Notes under the pieces: model-generated | Seen by the model: the letters and a program-made list of their open reading frames with translations, nothing else | Told to the model about the DNA's origin: nothing | The model's database searches: none | Shown here: positions 1 through 8,585 of the stretch, one piece after another | Numbering within the stretch: position 1 is the stretch's first letter | Layout of the letters: each line of letters starts with the position of its first letter | Translations under genes and position numbers: made by a program | Origin: Gammaproteobacteria bacterium | GTDB lineage: Bacteria > Pseudomonadota > Gammaproteobacteria > JAIEPX01 | Direction of reading: 5' to 3' | NCBI GenBank assembly: GCA_019748175.1 | Contig: JAIEPX010000008.1 | Coordinates: 496,001 to 560,000, forward strand | Length of the DNA stretch: 64,000 nt

Positions 1-156
1 CATTGCATCTGCAATTTCTTCACCGAGCTTATCATTTTTGAAAATGTACGTTTCTAAATCGATGCTATGTTGAGCAGATTTAATATCTTGTATCAGGCTA
101 GCGAAAAACTCGCTTCCATCAACGAAAATATTTTCATGATATTCGACTGTTGTCAT
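1..156 (-). CDS. Phospholipase D / cardiolipin synthase-like protein, N-terminal part (cut by window edge)
   Basis: The minus strand from 156 reads open to the window edge (52 codons). The visible N-terminus has an 'EYHENIFVDGSEFF' stretch and then 'SAQHSIDLETYIF', which matches the first conserved strand-helix of ClsB/ClsA-type phospholipase D enzymes, where a conserved LETYIF-like segment precedes the first HKD motif. Such enzymes make cardiolipin from phosphatidyl groups at the inner membrane. The ATG overlaps the TGA of the upstream LOG-family gene in an ATGA junction, so the two are probably translationally coupled. The HKD motifs lie outside the window, so the family call rests on the N-terminus only. 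Confidence 0.7.
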   Translation of the reverse strand, partial: MTTVEYHENIFVDGSEFFASLIQDIKSAQHSIDLETYIFKNDKLGEEIADAM

Positions 157-899
157 TTCAATTGTATAGGTTTAGAAAGGTTGATAAATTCAATGATTTC
201 TTCAGGAGAATCCGTTACAGCGATTCGTCGAACATCAGTGATGTCGATGGTACCTAATTTAGCTAACGTATTTTCCATATAGTCGAGCAATGGTTGCCAA
301 TAAGAGGTGCCGTATAAAATCATAGGCATTGTAGTGATCTTGCGAGTTTGAATTAATGTTACCAGTTCAAAAAACTCATCGAGTGTTCCAAGACCTCCGG
401 GCATTACGACAAACGCGCGCGAAAATTTTGTCAGCATCACTTTACGTATAAAAAAATAACGAAAGGTAATCCAACGATCTAAGTAAGGATTGGGGTCTTG
501 TTCTTGGAGGATTTCAATATTACAGCCAATGGTGCGTCCACCTTTTTCTTTGGCGCCACGGTTTGCCGCTTCCATAATGCCGGGTCCGCCACCGGTCATC
601 ACAGTGAAATGATTTTCAGCTAAAAGCTGTCCAATTCTGCGAGCGGCTTCGTAATATTCATGGCCTTCAGGAAAACGAGCGGAACCAAAAACGGTGACGC
701 AATTTGTCACATAATGAAATAATAAAAATCCTTTACATGCTTCTAAAAATACACGAAATGCACGCCAAACTTCCTTGGGTAATTTACGATGTCCCCAAAA
801 AAAAGAGCGTTCCGCTTTTGTGGATCTGTGTTCCCAGCCGAAATCTTTACGCTGTGCGCGTTTTTCGGCTTTTAATTCACTCAGGTCTTTTTTGTCCAT
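153..899 (-). CDS. LOG family Rossmann-fold protein (TIGR00730-like)
   Basis: A 248-residue protein with the two signatures of the LOG/'lysine decarboxylase-like' family: GGGPGIMEAANRGA near residues 103-116 and PGGLGTLDE at 167-175. Characterised members are cytokinin-activating phosphoribohydrolases that release free base from nucleoside 5'-monophosphates; the bacterial role is often unknown. The basic N-terminal 60 residues are longer than in the minimal ~190-residue LOG proteins, as in the larger bacterial subfamily. The gene sits between a DUF3579 gene (one base upstream) and a phospholipase-D-like gene (ATGA overlap), so it is the middle gene of a tight operon. The family is clear; the substrate is not. 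Confidence 0.9.
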   Translation of the reverse strand: MDKKDLSELKAEKRAQRKDFGWEHRSTKAERSFFWGHRKLPKEVWRAFRVFLEACKGFLLFHYVTNCVTVFGSARFPEGHEYYEAARRIGQLLAENHFTVMTGGGPGIMEAANRGAKEKGGRTIGCNIEILQEQDPNPYLDRWITFRYFFIRKVMLTKFSRAFVVMPGGLGTLDEFFELVTLIQTRKITTMPMILYGTSYWQPLLDYMENTLAKLGTIDITDVRRIAVTDSPEEIIEFINLSKPIQLK

Positions 900-900
900 A

Positions 901-1200
901 CTATTTGTTCGACTCAGGTTCGGGTTTACAAATTCGTAATTTATTAGCGATGGCGAAATTCATAATGGATTCATACAGTGCTGGATTAGATTCCTTCAAT
1001 TTTTCATCGAGTAAAACACAATTATTGCCATCTTTCATTACGGGTTTAAGCATTGGAGAATAACGGATGCGATGATTTTGAAATGTCGAGAGTTTACCGC
1101 TCATACGTTCAGCCCAGTTTGTAGGCCGGAACGTTTCGCCGGTTTCTGTAACCCCTTCAATAATAATTTTTTGATCGCTAGTATCTTTAGGATCGCCCAT
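901..1200 (-). CDS. DUF3579 family protein
   Basis: A 99-residue soluble protein beginning MGDPKD, with 'GVTETGETFRPTNWAERM' near residues 16-33 and 'YSPMLKPVMKDGNNCV' further on. This matches the small proteobacterial DUF3579 family, which has no established function. It is the first gene of the operon; its stop is followed one base later by the LOG gene start. The ATG at 1200 is preceded by a weak GAAG-like ribosome site. It lies divergent to pssA across a 164-bp region. Confidence 0.85.
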   Translation of the reverse strand: MGDPKDTSDQKIIIEGVTETGETFRPTNWAERMSGKLSTFQNHRIRYSPMLKPVMKDGNNCVLLDEKLKESNPALYESIMNFAIANKLRICKPEPESNK

Positions 1201-1314
1201 GACTTCTTCAACGCCTGTGAAAATGTTAACGGTAAAGATGTTAATTATAACATAAAATTATGCTTCCTTACACGCTATCTGCTCGAGCTGGTAGATGCTG
1301 CAGACTTGACCATT

Positions 1315-1337
1315 GTCATTGTGAACGTCACAATGAC
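1315..1337. promoter_or_regulatory. Perfect inverted repeat in the DUF3579/pssA divergent region
   Basis: GTCATTGTGA and TCACAATGAC form a perfect 10-bp inverted repeat around the centre ACG, 27 bp before the pssA start. There is no T-run, so a terminator is unlikely. Its place between divergent genes suggests an operator for a dimeric regulator. TTGACC at 1306-1311 just upstream could be a -35 box, but no well-spaced -10 was found. Confidence 0.5.
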
Positions 1338-1364
1338 CTAATATGATTAGTGAGGACGTGTTAG

Positions 1365-2114
1365 ATGGATAAAGACTCAGCGAATGTGCTGGAATCTCGT
1401 GGTCGAGGCATTTATCTCTTACCCAATTTGTTCACTTTAACGGCTTTATTTGCTGGATATTACTCTATTGTGGCCGCGATGAAGGGCCGTTTCGAAATAG
1501 CTGCTATGGCCATTTTTATTGCAATGCTTCTAGATACGTTGGATGGAAGAGTAGCACGCCTGACTAATACTCAAACTAATTTTGGCGCTGAATTGGATAG
1601 TTTATCGGATATGGTGTCATTCGGAGTGGCTCCCGCATTGCTTTGTTATGCATGGTCCTTGACGACTTTGGGTAAAATAGGGTGGTTGGCTGCTTTTGTG
1701 TTTACCGCCACTGTTGCACTGAGATTGGCACGCTTTAATACGCGAAAATCGGCTGATAAGCGTTATTTTCAAGGTTTAGCTTGTCCTGCAGGTGCCGGCA
1801 TTTTGGCTGCAGTGATCTGGCTTTGCGTACAGCAAGGCATTGAAGGAACCTCCATCAGTGTTTTGATGGCGATGTTAACTGTGTCAGCGGGATTATTAAT
1901 GGTCAGTGATATTCCGTATCGAAGTTTTAAAGACCTTGATTTAAAAGACCGCATTAAATTCGTAACGATGTTGGCTGTGGCATTAGTGTTAGTCATGATC
2001 GCAATGGATCCTCCCAAAGTTTTGTTTGTTACATTTATTTCGTATGGGCTATCTGGGCCTGTCGTGCGTGTATGGGCACTGCTTAAAAAAAGACGTACTA
2101 CTAAACACAAATGA
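1365..2114 (+). CDS. pssA: CDP-diacylglycerol--serine O-phosphatidyltransferase
   Basis: An integral membrane enzyme of phospholipid synthesis that transfers a phosphatidyl group from CDP-diacylglycerol to L-serine, giving phosphatidylserine, the precursor of phosphatidylethanolamine. Residues 57-86 carry the CDP-alcohol phosphotransferase signature DG(x)2AR(x)8G(x)3D(x)3D, seen here as DGRVAR followed by GAELDSLSD. Hydrophobic helices run through the rest. The 249-residue length suits the Bacillus-type integral PssA family rather than the E. coli peripheral enzyme. A GAGGA-like ribosome site precedes the ATG. It may start the yajQ-permease operon. Confidence 0.92.
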   Translation: MDKDSANVLESRGRGIYLLPNLFTLTALFAGYYSIVAAMKGRFEIAAMAIFIAMLLDTLDGRVARLTNTQTNFGAELDSLSDMVSFGVAPALLCYAWSLTTLGKIGWLAAFVFTATVALRLARFNTRKSADKRYFQGLACPAGAGILAAVIWLCVQQGIEGTSISVLMAMLTVSAGLLMVSDIPYRSFKDLDLKDRIKFVTMLAVALVLVMIAMDPPKVLFVTFISYGLSGPVVRVWALLKKRRTTKHK

Positions 2115-2148
2115 CAGTAAGAATTTAGGAAAATAGGAGAGCGTTTTT

Positions 2149-2631
2149 ATGCCATCTTTTGATATTGTTTCGAAAGTCGATACTCAAGAAGTTTGTAATG
2201 CCGTTGATCAAGCGAATCGAGAAATTAGTACTCGATTTGACTTTAAAGGCATCGATGCAAAATTCGCGTATGAAAACGAGGAGATTGTGATTACTGCGCC
2301 CTCTGATTTTCAGGTAAAACAGATGGAAGATATTTTAAAAACAAAACTGGCAAAAAGAAATGTGGATGTGGGGTCTTTAGATAATGGAGAAATTAGTACA
2401 GCACTGCATCAAGCACGACAAGTAATCAAAATTAAACAAGGTGTAGATACTCCTACTGCAAAAGAAATTGTGAAATTAATCAAAGCTGAAAAAATAAAAG
2501 TGCAAGCAGCGATTCAAGGAGATCAAGTCAGAGTGACGGGTAATAAGCGGGATGATTTACAAACTGTTATTGCCTTTTTACGAAAAAAAGATGTGGGTTT
2601 GCCATTACAATTTGAGAATTTCCGTGATTAA
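2149..2631 (+). CDS. yajQ: YajQ family nucleotide-binding protein
   Basis: A 160-residue protein (the family's usual length) starting MPSFDIVSKVDTQEVCNA, the YajQ/DUF520 N-terminus, with 'STRFDFKG' near residue 27 and a lysine-rich C-terminus. YajQ proteins have two alternating alpha-beta halves and bind nucleotides; the Xanthomonas member is a cyclic-di-GMP effector that acts with a LysR-type regulator. AGGAGAG precedes the ATG. The last 8 bases overlap the likely GTG start of the following permease gene, so the two are probably coupled. Confidence 0.93.
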   Translation: MPSFDIVSKVDTQEVCNAVDQANREISTRFDFKGIDAKFAYENEEIVITAPSDFQVKQMEDILKTKLAKRNVDVGSLDNGEISTALHQARQVIKIKQGVDTPTAKEIVKLIKAEKIKVQAAIQGDQVRVTGNKRDDLQTVIAFLRKKDVGLPLQFENFRD

Positions 2632-3883
2632 AGAATATTCTCTAGCCAGTGCTATCGATTCGAATAAGGCGCCGGGATTTTTATCTTGGGTGTCTCATCG
2701 CCGTTTATGGGTAACGCTGTTAATGGGCATGAGCTCGGGGTTGCCACTTGCTCTAGTTGGTAGCACATTGCAAGCGTGGTACACCGAGGCGGGTGTTAAT
2801 GTGATTGCTATCGGTTCGCTGTCTTTGGTCGGACAACCGTACGTTTATAAATTTCTTTGGGCTCGATTCTTGGATTTGTACCAGTTGCCTGGACTAGGTC
2901 TCAGGCGAGGTTGGATTTTCGCGATGCAATTGTTGCTGGCCACTGTTTTCGCCGTAATGGCTTTACTCAATCCTATCTCATCGCCCGTGCTTTTAGGAAT
3001 TTTGGCTCTCGTCGCGGCCTCGTTATCCGCCACTCAAGATATTGCTGTTGATGCATATCGAACAGATTTATTGCCCAAAGAAGAACATGGAATTGGGGCT
3101 GCGTTGTACACGAGTGGATATCGTTTGGCGGCCTTATTTTCGGGTGGGATCGCTCTGGTTATCGCTGCGAGTGTCGGCTTTAAAGCTACCTATATCATTA
3201 TGGCGATCGGAATGGTGATTGGATCTATCGCAACATTATGGGCGCCTCGGTTAAACCCGGTTCCACAAGAGGCGATGGGTTTTATGCAATTAATTGTTGC
3301 ACCCTTTAAAGAATTTATGTCTAGAAAATCCATAGGGTTATTGTTGCTTTTTGTAGTGTTTTATAAGATTGGTGATGCGTTCGCATTGCAACTCACAACC
3401 ACGTTTTTATTGCGAGGACTGGGTTTTAATTTGGTGGATGTAGGAATGATTTATAAAACAATGGGCTTGATTGGAACCATTGTGGGTCTCGTTATTGCCG
3501 GCACAATCATGACGCGGATTCGTTTATATACGGCATTATGGATTTTTGGAATATTGCAGGGTTTATCGATCTTTTTCTTTGTCATATTGGCCTTGGTAGG
3601 AAAAAGTTATAGTTTGATGATGTTCACCATTTTTATGGAATATTTTTGTAGCGGTTTAGGAACTGCAGCCTTTTTAGCGCTATTGATGGGCATGTGCGAC
3701 CATCGATATACTGCAACTCAATTTGCATTGTTATCGGCATTGGCTGCCATTGGACGAGTCTTCATTGGGCCATTGGCTGGATTAATTGTCGCATATTGGG
3801 GTTGGGTACCGTATTATTGCTGCGGAGTGGCGTTAGCAGTGCCTGGATTAATTTTACTGTGGTTGGTTCGTGAGCGATTGTGA
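2624..3883 (+). CDS. MFS permease, AmpG-like (muropeptide uptake type)
   Basis: A 12-helix major facilitator with features typical of AmpG: 'YVYKFLWARFLDLY' after helix 2 and 'SATQDIAVDAYRTDLL' near helix 4. AmpG proteins import anhydro-muropeptides from the periplasm for peptidoglycan recycling. The open frame extends back to 2552, but that would overlap yajQ by 80 bases. I prefer GTG at 2624, which overlaps the yajQ stop, follows a GAGAA ribosome site and places a short cytoplasmic N-terminus before helix 1; ATG at 2591 is the alternative. The paralog type (true AmpG or a related importer) cannot be fixed by eye. Confidence 0.8.
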   Translation: MIKEYSLASAIDSNKAPGFLSWVSHRRLWVTLLMGMSSGLPLALVGSTLQAWYTEAGVNVIAIGSLSLVGQPYVYKFLWARFLDLYQLPGLGLRRGWIFAMQLLLATVFAVMALLNPISSPVLLGILALVAASLSATQDIAVDAYRTDLLPKEEHGIGAALYTSGYRLAALFSGGIALVIAASVGFKATYIIMAIGMVIGSIATLWAPRLNPVPQEAMGFMQLIVAPFKEFMSRKSIGLLLLFVVFYKIGDAFALQLTTTFLLRGLGFNLVDVGMIYKTMGLIGTIVGLVIAGTIMTRIRLYTALWIFGILQGLSIFFFVILALVGKSYSLMMFTIFMEYFCSGLGTAAFLALLMGMCDHRYTATQFALLSALAAIGRVFIGPLAGLIVAYWGWVPYYCCGVALAVPGLILLWLVRERL

Positions 3884-3896
3884 AGGGGAGTGAAGT

Positions 3897-5234
3897 ATGC
3901 ATCTTGAGGATGGCAGGGTTGTTCGTCGTACATTAGGGCTGTGGACTTTAACGGCGTTAGTTGCGGGTAACATGATTGGATCGGGCATTTTTTTGTTGCC
4001 TTCATCATTAGCGGCATTTGGCACCATTGGAATCGTTTCTTGGATTATTACGGCTGTAGGCACCATCATGTTGGCCTTGGTGTTTGCACGATTATCACGA
4101 TTATTGCCACGTACTGGTGGCCCTTATGTTTTTTGTCATGAAACGTACGGTGAGTTTATAGGGTTTCAGGTAGCTTATAATTATTGGATTGCATTGTGGG
4201 TTGGCAATGCCGCAATTGCAGTCACTTTTGTGGGTTATTTGTCGGTTTTCTTTCCTCAAATTTCGGCATCACATGGATTGGCTTTTGGATTAACCGTAGG
4301 CGCGGTTTGGCTCATCACCTTGATTAATATCATAGGTATTAAACGCGCTGGTCAAGTTCAAGTAATAACTACGATATTGAAGCTAGTGCCATTGATTTTA
4401 ATAGCAATGTTTGGGCTATTTTATGTTAAGGCAGATAATTTGGCTCAGTTTAATGTCAGTGGCCAACCGATGTTTTCTGCGTTAACAGCAGCGGCAACAT
4501 TAACCATGTGGTCTTTTATTGGATTTGAATCGGCCACTGTACCTGCTGATGATGTGATTGACCCTCTAAAAAATATTCCTCGTGCGACTATTATTGGTAC
4601 ATTGATTGCAGCCGTTGTGTATATTTTCACAACGACTTGCGTCATGGGTGTAGTGCCTATAGCTGAGCTTGCTAAATCGACCTCACCTTTTGCTGCCGCG
4701 GCGATGCTGATGTTTGGCTCATGGGCAAAATGGCTGGTGGCTGCTGCGGGGGCGATAGCCTGCTTCGGAACACTCAATGGTTGGATTTTGATGCAAGGAC
4801 AAATACCGCTTGCGGCCGCAAAAGATAATTTATTTCCCCCGATTTTTGCTAAATTGACCCGAACAGGAACTCCAGTAGTGGGATTAATTTTCTCCAGTGT
4901 CCTCATTACAATATTATTGTCGCTTCAGTATGGGGCTAATATGGTGACCCTATTCACGCGAATCATATTGTTGGCCACATTAGCGTCCTTGATACCTTAT
5001 ATCTTCACATCGGTCGCAGAGATTTTATTATACTATCAACGTCCCGAACTCTTTAATGGCAAACGCTTAACGTCGATGATGATTCTTGCTTCATTGGCCT
5101 TTATCTATGCTTTTTGGGCAATATGGGGATCTGGCGAGGAAACTATCACCTACGGTTTGATGCTGTTTTTAAGCGGAATCCCATTTTACATCCTACTGAA
5201 GGGGCGTCGATCAGCTGCTCTTAGAAATCTGTAA
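3897..5234 (+). CDS. APC superfamily amino-acid permease
   Basis: A 445-residue inner-membrane transporter with about 12 hydrophobic helices. Helix 1 contains the APC motif 'GNMIGSGIF' (residues ~22-30), which binds the amino-acid backbone in AdiC/PotE-type carriers. Later segments such as 'MWSFIGFESATVPADDV' match helix 6 of the same family. Substrate (arginine/agmatine, other amino acid or polyamine) is not readable from motifs. An AGGGGAG ribosome site lies before the ATG, 13 bases after the permease gene, so it is probably the last gene of the pssA/yajQ plus-strand set. Confidence 0.88.
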   Translation: MHLEDGRVVRRTLGLWTLTALVAGNMIGSGIFLLPSSLAAFGTIGIVSWIITAVGTIMLALVFARLSRLLPRTGGPYVFCHETYGEFIGFQVAYNYWIALWVGNAAIAVTFVGYLSVFFPQISASHGLAFGLTVGAVWLITLINIIGIKRAGQVQVITTILKLVPLILIAMFGLFYVKADNLAQFNVSGQPMFSALTAAATLTMWSFIGFESATVPADDVIDPLKNIPRATIIGTLIAAVVYIFTTTCVMGVVPIAELAKSTSPFAAAAMLMFGSWAKWLVAAAGAIACFGTLNGWILMQGQIPLAAAKDNLFPPIFAKLTRTGTPVVGLIFSSVLITILLSLQYGANMVTLFTRIILLATLASLIPYIFTSVAEILLYYQRPELFNGKRLTSMMILASLAFIYAFWAIWGSGEETITYGLMLFLSGIPFYILLKGRRSAALRNL

Positions 5235-5303
5235 CTTCAAGACAAACGCTCATATTTTGCCATTCCCAAACTACAGGGTGAGCAGTAGTGAATTCTGAAT
5301 CGG

Positions 5304-5444
5304 TGAGGGGTTTTAGGGGAGAGAATCGTGATTCTCTCTCCTAAATAAATCAAAGGAAGCATCTTCCGGTTTTAAAATCAACACCTATAAATACAAGACA
5401 TCGAGCCACCAAAACACTCAAAATCTTTAACCGGGAGATGCTGT
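5304..5444 (+). repeat. 141-nt structured repeat, copy 1
   Basis: This stretch is about 85% identical by hand alignment to 63100-63240, with exactly the same length (141 nt) and orientation. It holds two stems. The first pairs TTTAGGGGAGAGAATC with GATTCTCTCTCCTAAA across a 2-nt loop. The second pairs AGCATCTTCCGGTT with AACCGGGAGATGCT about 60 nt downstream. Differences between copies fall mostly in the loop of the second stem, while both stems stay pairable (G:U here, G:C in copy 2). It lies after the permease gene and before the promoter of the 5523 gene. It could be a small structured RNA, a leader or a miniature mobile element. Confidence 0.8.
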
Positions 5445-5457
5445 AGGCATTTGACTA

Positions 5458-5487
5458 ATGACAATACCTTATATTTTGGGGTATAAT
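5458..5487 (+). promoter_or_regulatory. Sigma-70-type promoter for the 5523 gene
   Basis: ATGACA at 5458-5463 and TATAAT at 5482-5487 are 18 bases apart. The expected start of transcription (about 5494) lies some 30 bases before the chosen ATG at 5523. The -10 box is a perfect consensus match. The nearby TTGACT at 5451 is too far (25 bases) to be its partner. Confidence 0.6.
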
Positions 5488-5522
5488 CCGGCCTAATGAT
5501 GGATTGCGACAGGGAAATGAGT

Positions 5523-7277
5523 ATGTCAAATTTGAAAGGCCAGGAGGTTGATGCCTCGCAATTTAAACCCCACGATGAGGGGGCTAATCCGAACATCTTC
5601 GGGGAACATCCCGAAGTAAATCTTCCTGCTTCTGCTGACTTAGTAAAACTTCAGAGTGCTATAACTGATCTCGCTGCAGCTTTAATTGAACTTGATGTAT
5701 CACATAACTCTCAAGGCAGTGCAATTTTAAGAGAAGGACTTAATGCTGCACTGAGCTCGAGCAAAGTGTTAAGAAGTACTTTTTTTAAAGGCATATTTGA
5801 TGCTGCAGAGCTCACATTTATTGACGAGTTAATTAAAGGCGCTATTGAAAATGGTCGCTCAGCTTATAACGAAAGATCCGCTTTTCGAAAGGAAGTGCTG
5901 GCGCTTGTAAAAAAATACAGTGATGAGCTTCACTATCGATCTACCTTTTATCCATACGATCAAGACGGTTTAATTGAACGAAGAGCGCAGCTAACTAGAC
6001 TCTTAAGAGCCGATATCACAATTCCTTATCCTAATCCTAATAGAATGGGAACGAATAAATTTAGTAATGCCTATCCTGATGAGGATTTCATCAAAGTTGT
6101 GGAAGAAATTTTATCATCAGGTAAACGATACTACTCTCTGTTTTTGGATGCAGCATTCAATACTTTTCTTGATGATTTACATGAGCTCAATAAAAAACGT
6201 CATGCCCATAAACAATTCGCACACACTGACACATCGTTTGCATCTAAAGAGACGCTGCTTGATCTCGTCAAAATTTTGGCTGTTGCTTACAATAAATTAT
6301 CAAAAGATTTTGATGCTTTTTACAAGGCTTCAACTCGAGCTAAAGACAGTTCTTATCTTTTAACCGATGCCTTGGTGGCGGAATTAGAATCTAAGCAGGC
6401 AATATTGAGAGGATTACTTTCAGAAAGCCAGCGGGTTTCCTATGAATCGATGCTAAAAGATAAGGGGTTAACTTCTCAAAATGAAGATGATGAAGTTTTT
6501 ACAAACGATCCCTCCGTACTGTTGCGGACTTATTCGTTGAGCGGTGATCAAACGAAAATTATTCGAGCGGAAGTAGCTACGCTTTGGGATGAGATAAAAA
6601 AACAGGATCATCTGAAATATCGGGCTGCTGTGGGTAGTCAGCAATTGCTCCCTATAGTTCAACAGGAAAAAGAACATCTAGAAATTGATAATGCTCGCTT
6701 AAATCGCCAGTTATCAGTTGCTGAGTTGCAAGCTGATTCTTTAAGCAAAGAAAACGCAGCTTTAAGAGCAAAAAATGCAGAATTAGCATTAGCCAGTGAA
6801 AGCGCTGAATTAGAGCATCAAGAGGAAATCAGAGAATTGCGAGAATTGTTTTCTAAACAGATACAGATTAAAACCATGGTGCTGGAGAGATTACAGTTAG
6901 CACTTGAAAAGATAGGTATTAAAAAATCGCAATCTACGTTTGAAACATCAGTGCCTAGAGATCAATTGCAAGATGTCAGTGAACTTCGTAAATTGTATGA
7001 AATACAGATCAGTGAACTGCAACAGGAAATTGATAAATTAAAGTTGGAACTGTCAAAAGCAAAACCCCCAGCTCGCAAGCGCTTATCTTTTGGAAGTTCT
7101 GATTCAGTTGACTCAGGGATCTCTGATAAAAACGGTGAGCAAAAAATTAAGGCTCATGTCGATTCGCCGGCTCGTTTCGATTTTAGCAGCGATGGAGAAG
7201 AATCTAGCTGTAATCCTGGCGATGCAAAAATCGTGGGTACTTTTACGCCTGAAAAATCCAGTATCAGTTGTGAGTAA
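5523..7277 (+). CDS. Unknown helical protein with C-terminal coiled coil
   Basis: About 584 residues, not recognised. The N-terminal two thirds are hydrophilic and helical, with no signal peptide or membrane segment. Residues ~385-480 form a long heptad-like coiled coil rich in Leu, Glu, Ala and Lys, and a second shorter one precedes a Ser/Asp/Glu-rich acidic tail (~530-584). This architecture is common in secreted effectors of amoeba-infecting bacteria, which is only suggestive. Start choice: the frame opens at 5496, but ATG 5523 has an AGGGA site at ideal spacing and fits the promoter at 5458-5487. The next gene starts 2 bases after the stop, so the two form an operon. Confidence 0.7.
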   Translation: MSNLKGQEVDASQFKPHDEGANPNIFGEHPEVNLPASADLVKLQSAITDLAAALIELDVSHNSQGSAILREGLNAALSSSKVLRSTFFKGIFDAAELTFIDELIKGAIENGRSAYNERSAFRKEVLALVKKYSDELHYRSTFYPYDQDGLIERRAQLTRLLRADITIPYPNPNRMGTNKFSNAYPDEDFIKVVEEILSSGKRYYSLFLDAAFNTFLDDLHELNKKRHAHKQFAHTDTSFASKETLLDLVKILAVAYNKLSKDFDAFYKASTRAKDSSYLLTDALVAELESKQAILRGLLSESQRVSYESMLKDKGLTSQNEDDEVFTNDPSVLLRTYSLSGDQTKIIRAEVATLWDEIKKQDHLKYRAAVGSQQLLPIVQQEKEHLEIDNARLNRQLSVAELQADSLSKENAALRAKNAELALASESAELEHQEEIRELRELFSKQIQIKTMVLERLQLALEKIGIKKSQSTFETSVPRDQLQDVSELRKLYEIQISELQQEIDKLKLELSKAKPPARKRLSFGSSDSVDSGISDKNGEQKIKAHVDSPARFDFSSDGEESSCNPGDAKIVGTFTPEKSSISCE

Positions 7278-7279
7278 TT

Positions 7280-8563
7280 ATGACGTCTACGTTGAAAATA
7301 GCATTATCACCAATCAGAACTGCAGCTGTGGTATGTTCAGCTGATGGCGATGGTCCGTATCCACCAAATCCTCAGCTATATTTTAGTATCAAAAACTTTG
7401 TAGAGTCTTGGGCTGAGTGGAGAAAAAAATCTCAGGGGTTGCTGAATAAAAGTTCGGTTGAGTTATTTACTCAAGAAAGCCAACAGATTGATGCTTTTTT
7501 TAATCACATTGAAACAATCGCTTTGAAATTTCCTGATTACAATTTTCCTGGATGTGATAACGAAATTTTTGGTTTTACTACAGCCATCATGACTCAAATT
7601 CCGTGGGAGTGGTTACCTAAAACACTTCGTGAAGAAAAACTTCGGCGCTTATTTGCAAACAAAGACTTTCGCCAGCGTTGCTGGCGAGATTATTTGCAAC
7701 TGAATCAAAATTCAAATGGGGTTTCTAAATTTACATCGCCTCTTGGGATTAATAAAGATGTCGCCAATATCTTATTGGAACATGATGATATTTGTGCAGA
7801 ATTGTTGACGTTGACTGTAGTCAGAATATTGACATTTGTACAGATACTGCCACAGCTAATGTTACAAGTGATTACCGTGGCGACTCAATTATGGTTTAGG
7901 AATAAACTGGCGTCTGAAATCGCGTTAGGAGTGCTCAATCCCTTAGCGGATACTAAAAATAACAATCTTGCTGCGCGTGATCAGGCACGACACGCCGTTG
8001 CTGAAATAAAGATGAATGAGTCTAAATTAGGTGAGGCTAAGCCACATCTTGATGCGCTTACAACATCTTCTCAATTAAACTCTGATCAAACCGCTGCAGT
8101 GCAAGATCATCATATGGCCTACCGTAGTAGTCTTGTTAATTCTTTGAGTGAATTCAATCAGCAGCTGACTGTCTATTTATCCTATCGTCAGACGGATGGC
8201 TATTTTTATTGGTTGGGGATTTATAACAAACAATTGTCAGAGAAAAAAAATACACTAGTTGGAGCACTTCAAAAAGACTTGGATGCATTGATTAAAAGTC
8301 TCGCAAAGAATAGTGATATTGATAATTTACAATTTGAAATGTCGCCAGTCGATCCAAACAAAGTGATCAACCTTATAAATTGGATACGGCGTGCTGAAGA
8401 GATGAATAATGCCTATTATAAAAAATATACAGGCTATTTTGATGGCAAAGGGAGTTTGGGCGACATCTTGCGCACAGCACGTGAAAATTTAGCTGAATTT
8501 CTTCCCAAAAAGAGTGATAACGCACGGCAAATTACTGTTTCTAATTCTATAATCAGTCGATAG
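7280..8563 (+). CDS. Unknown protein paired with the 5523 gene
   Basis: A 427-residue protein that I do not recognise. It is mostly polar and helical, with one hydrophobic stretch around residues 172-205 (LTLTVVRILTFVQILPQL and following) that could be a membrane or membrane-associating helix, then a predicted helical C-terminal half. It is cotranscribed with the 5523 gene (2-base gap). Its last ~32 codons and the following ~90 bases recur at 13832-14008, where only the tail of a lost paralog remains. The gene thus belonged to a duplicated locus. No catalytic motif is apparent. Confidence 0.65.
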   Translation: MTSTLKIALSPIRTAAVVCSADGDGPYPPNPQLYFSIKNFVESWAEWRKKSQGLLNKSSVELFTQESQQIDAFFNHIETIALKFPDYNFPGCDNEIFGFTTAIMTQIPWEWLPKTLREEKLRRLFANKDFRQRCWRDYLQLNQNSNGVSKFTSPLGINKDVANILLEHDDICAELLTLTVVRILTFVQILPQLMLQVITVATQLWFRNKLASEIALGVLNPLADTKNNNLAARDQARHAVAEIKMNESKLGEAKPHLDALTTSSQLNSDQTAAVQDHHMAYRSSLVNSLSEFNQQLTVYLSYRQTDGYFYWLGIYNKQLSEKKNTLVGALQKDLDALIKSLAKNSDIDNLQFEMSPVDPNKVINLINWIRRAEEMNNAYYKKYTGYFDGKGSLGDILRTARENLAEFLPKKSDNARQITVSNSIISR

Positions 8564-8585
8564 TTATTATTATATTCATAACTAA

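Noticed and set aside
2552..2623. Upstream start for the AmpG-like permease
   Set aside because: It would overlap yajQ by 80 bases and add a non-conserved N-terminus; GTG 2624 fits better.
5451..5456. TTGACT as -35 box of the 5523 promoter
   Set aside because: It lies 25 bases from the TATAAT; ATGACA at 5458 with 18-base spacing is preferred.
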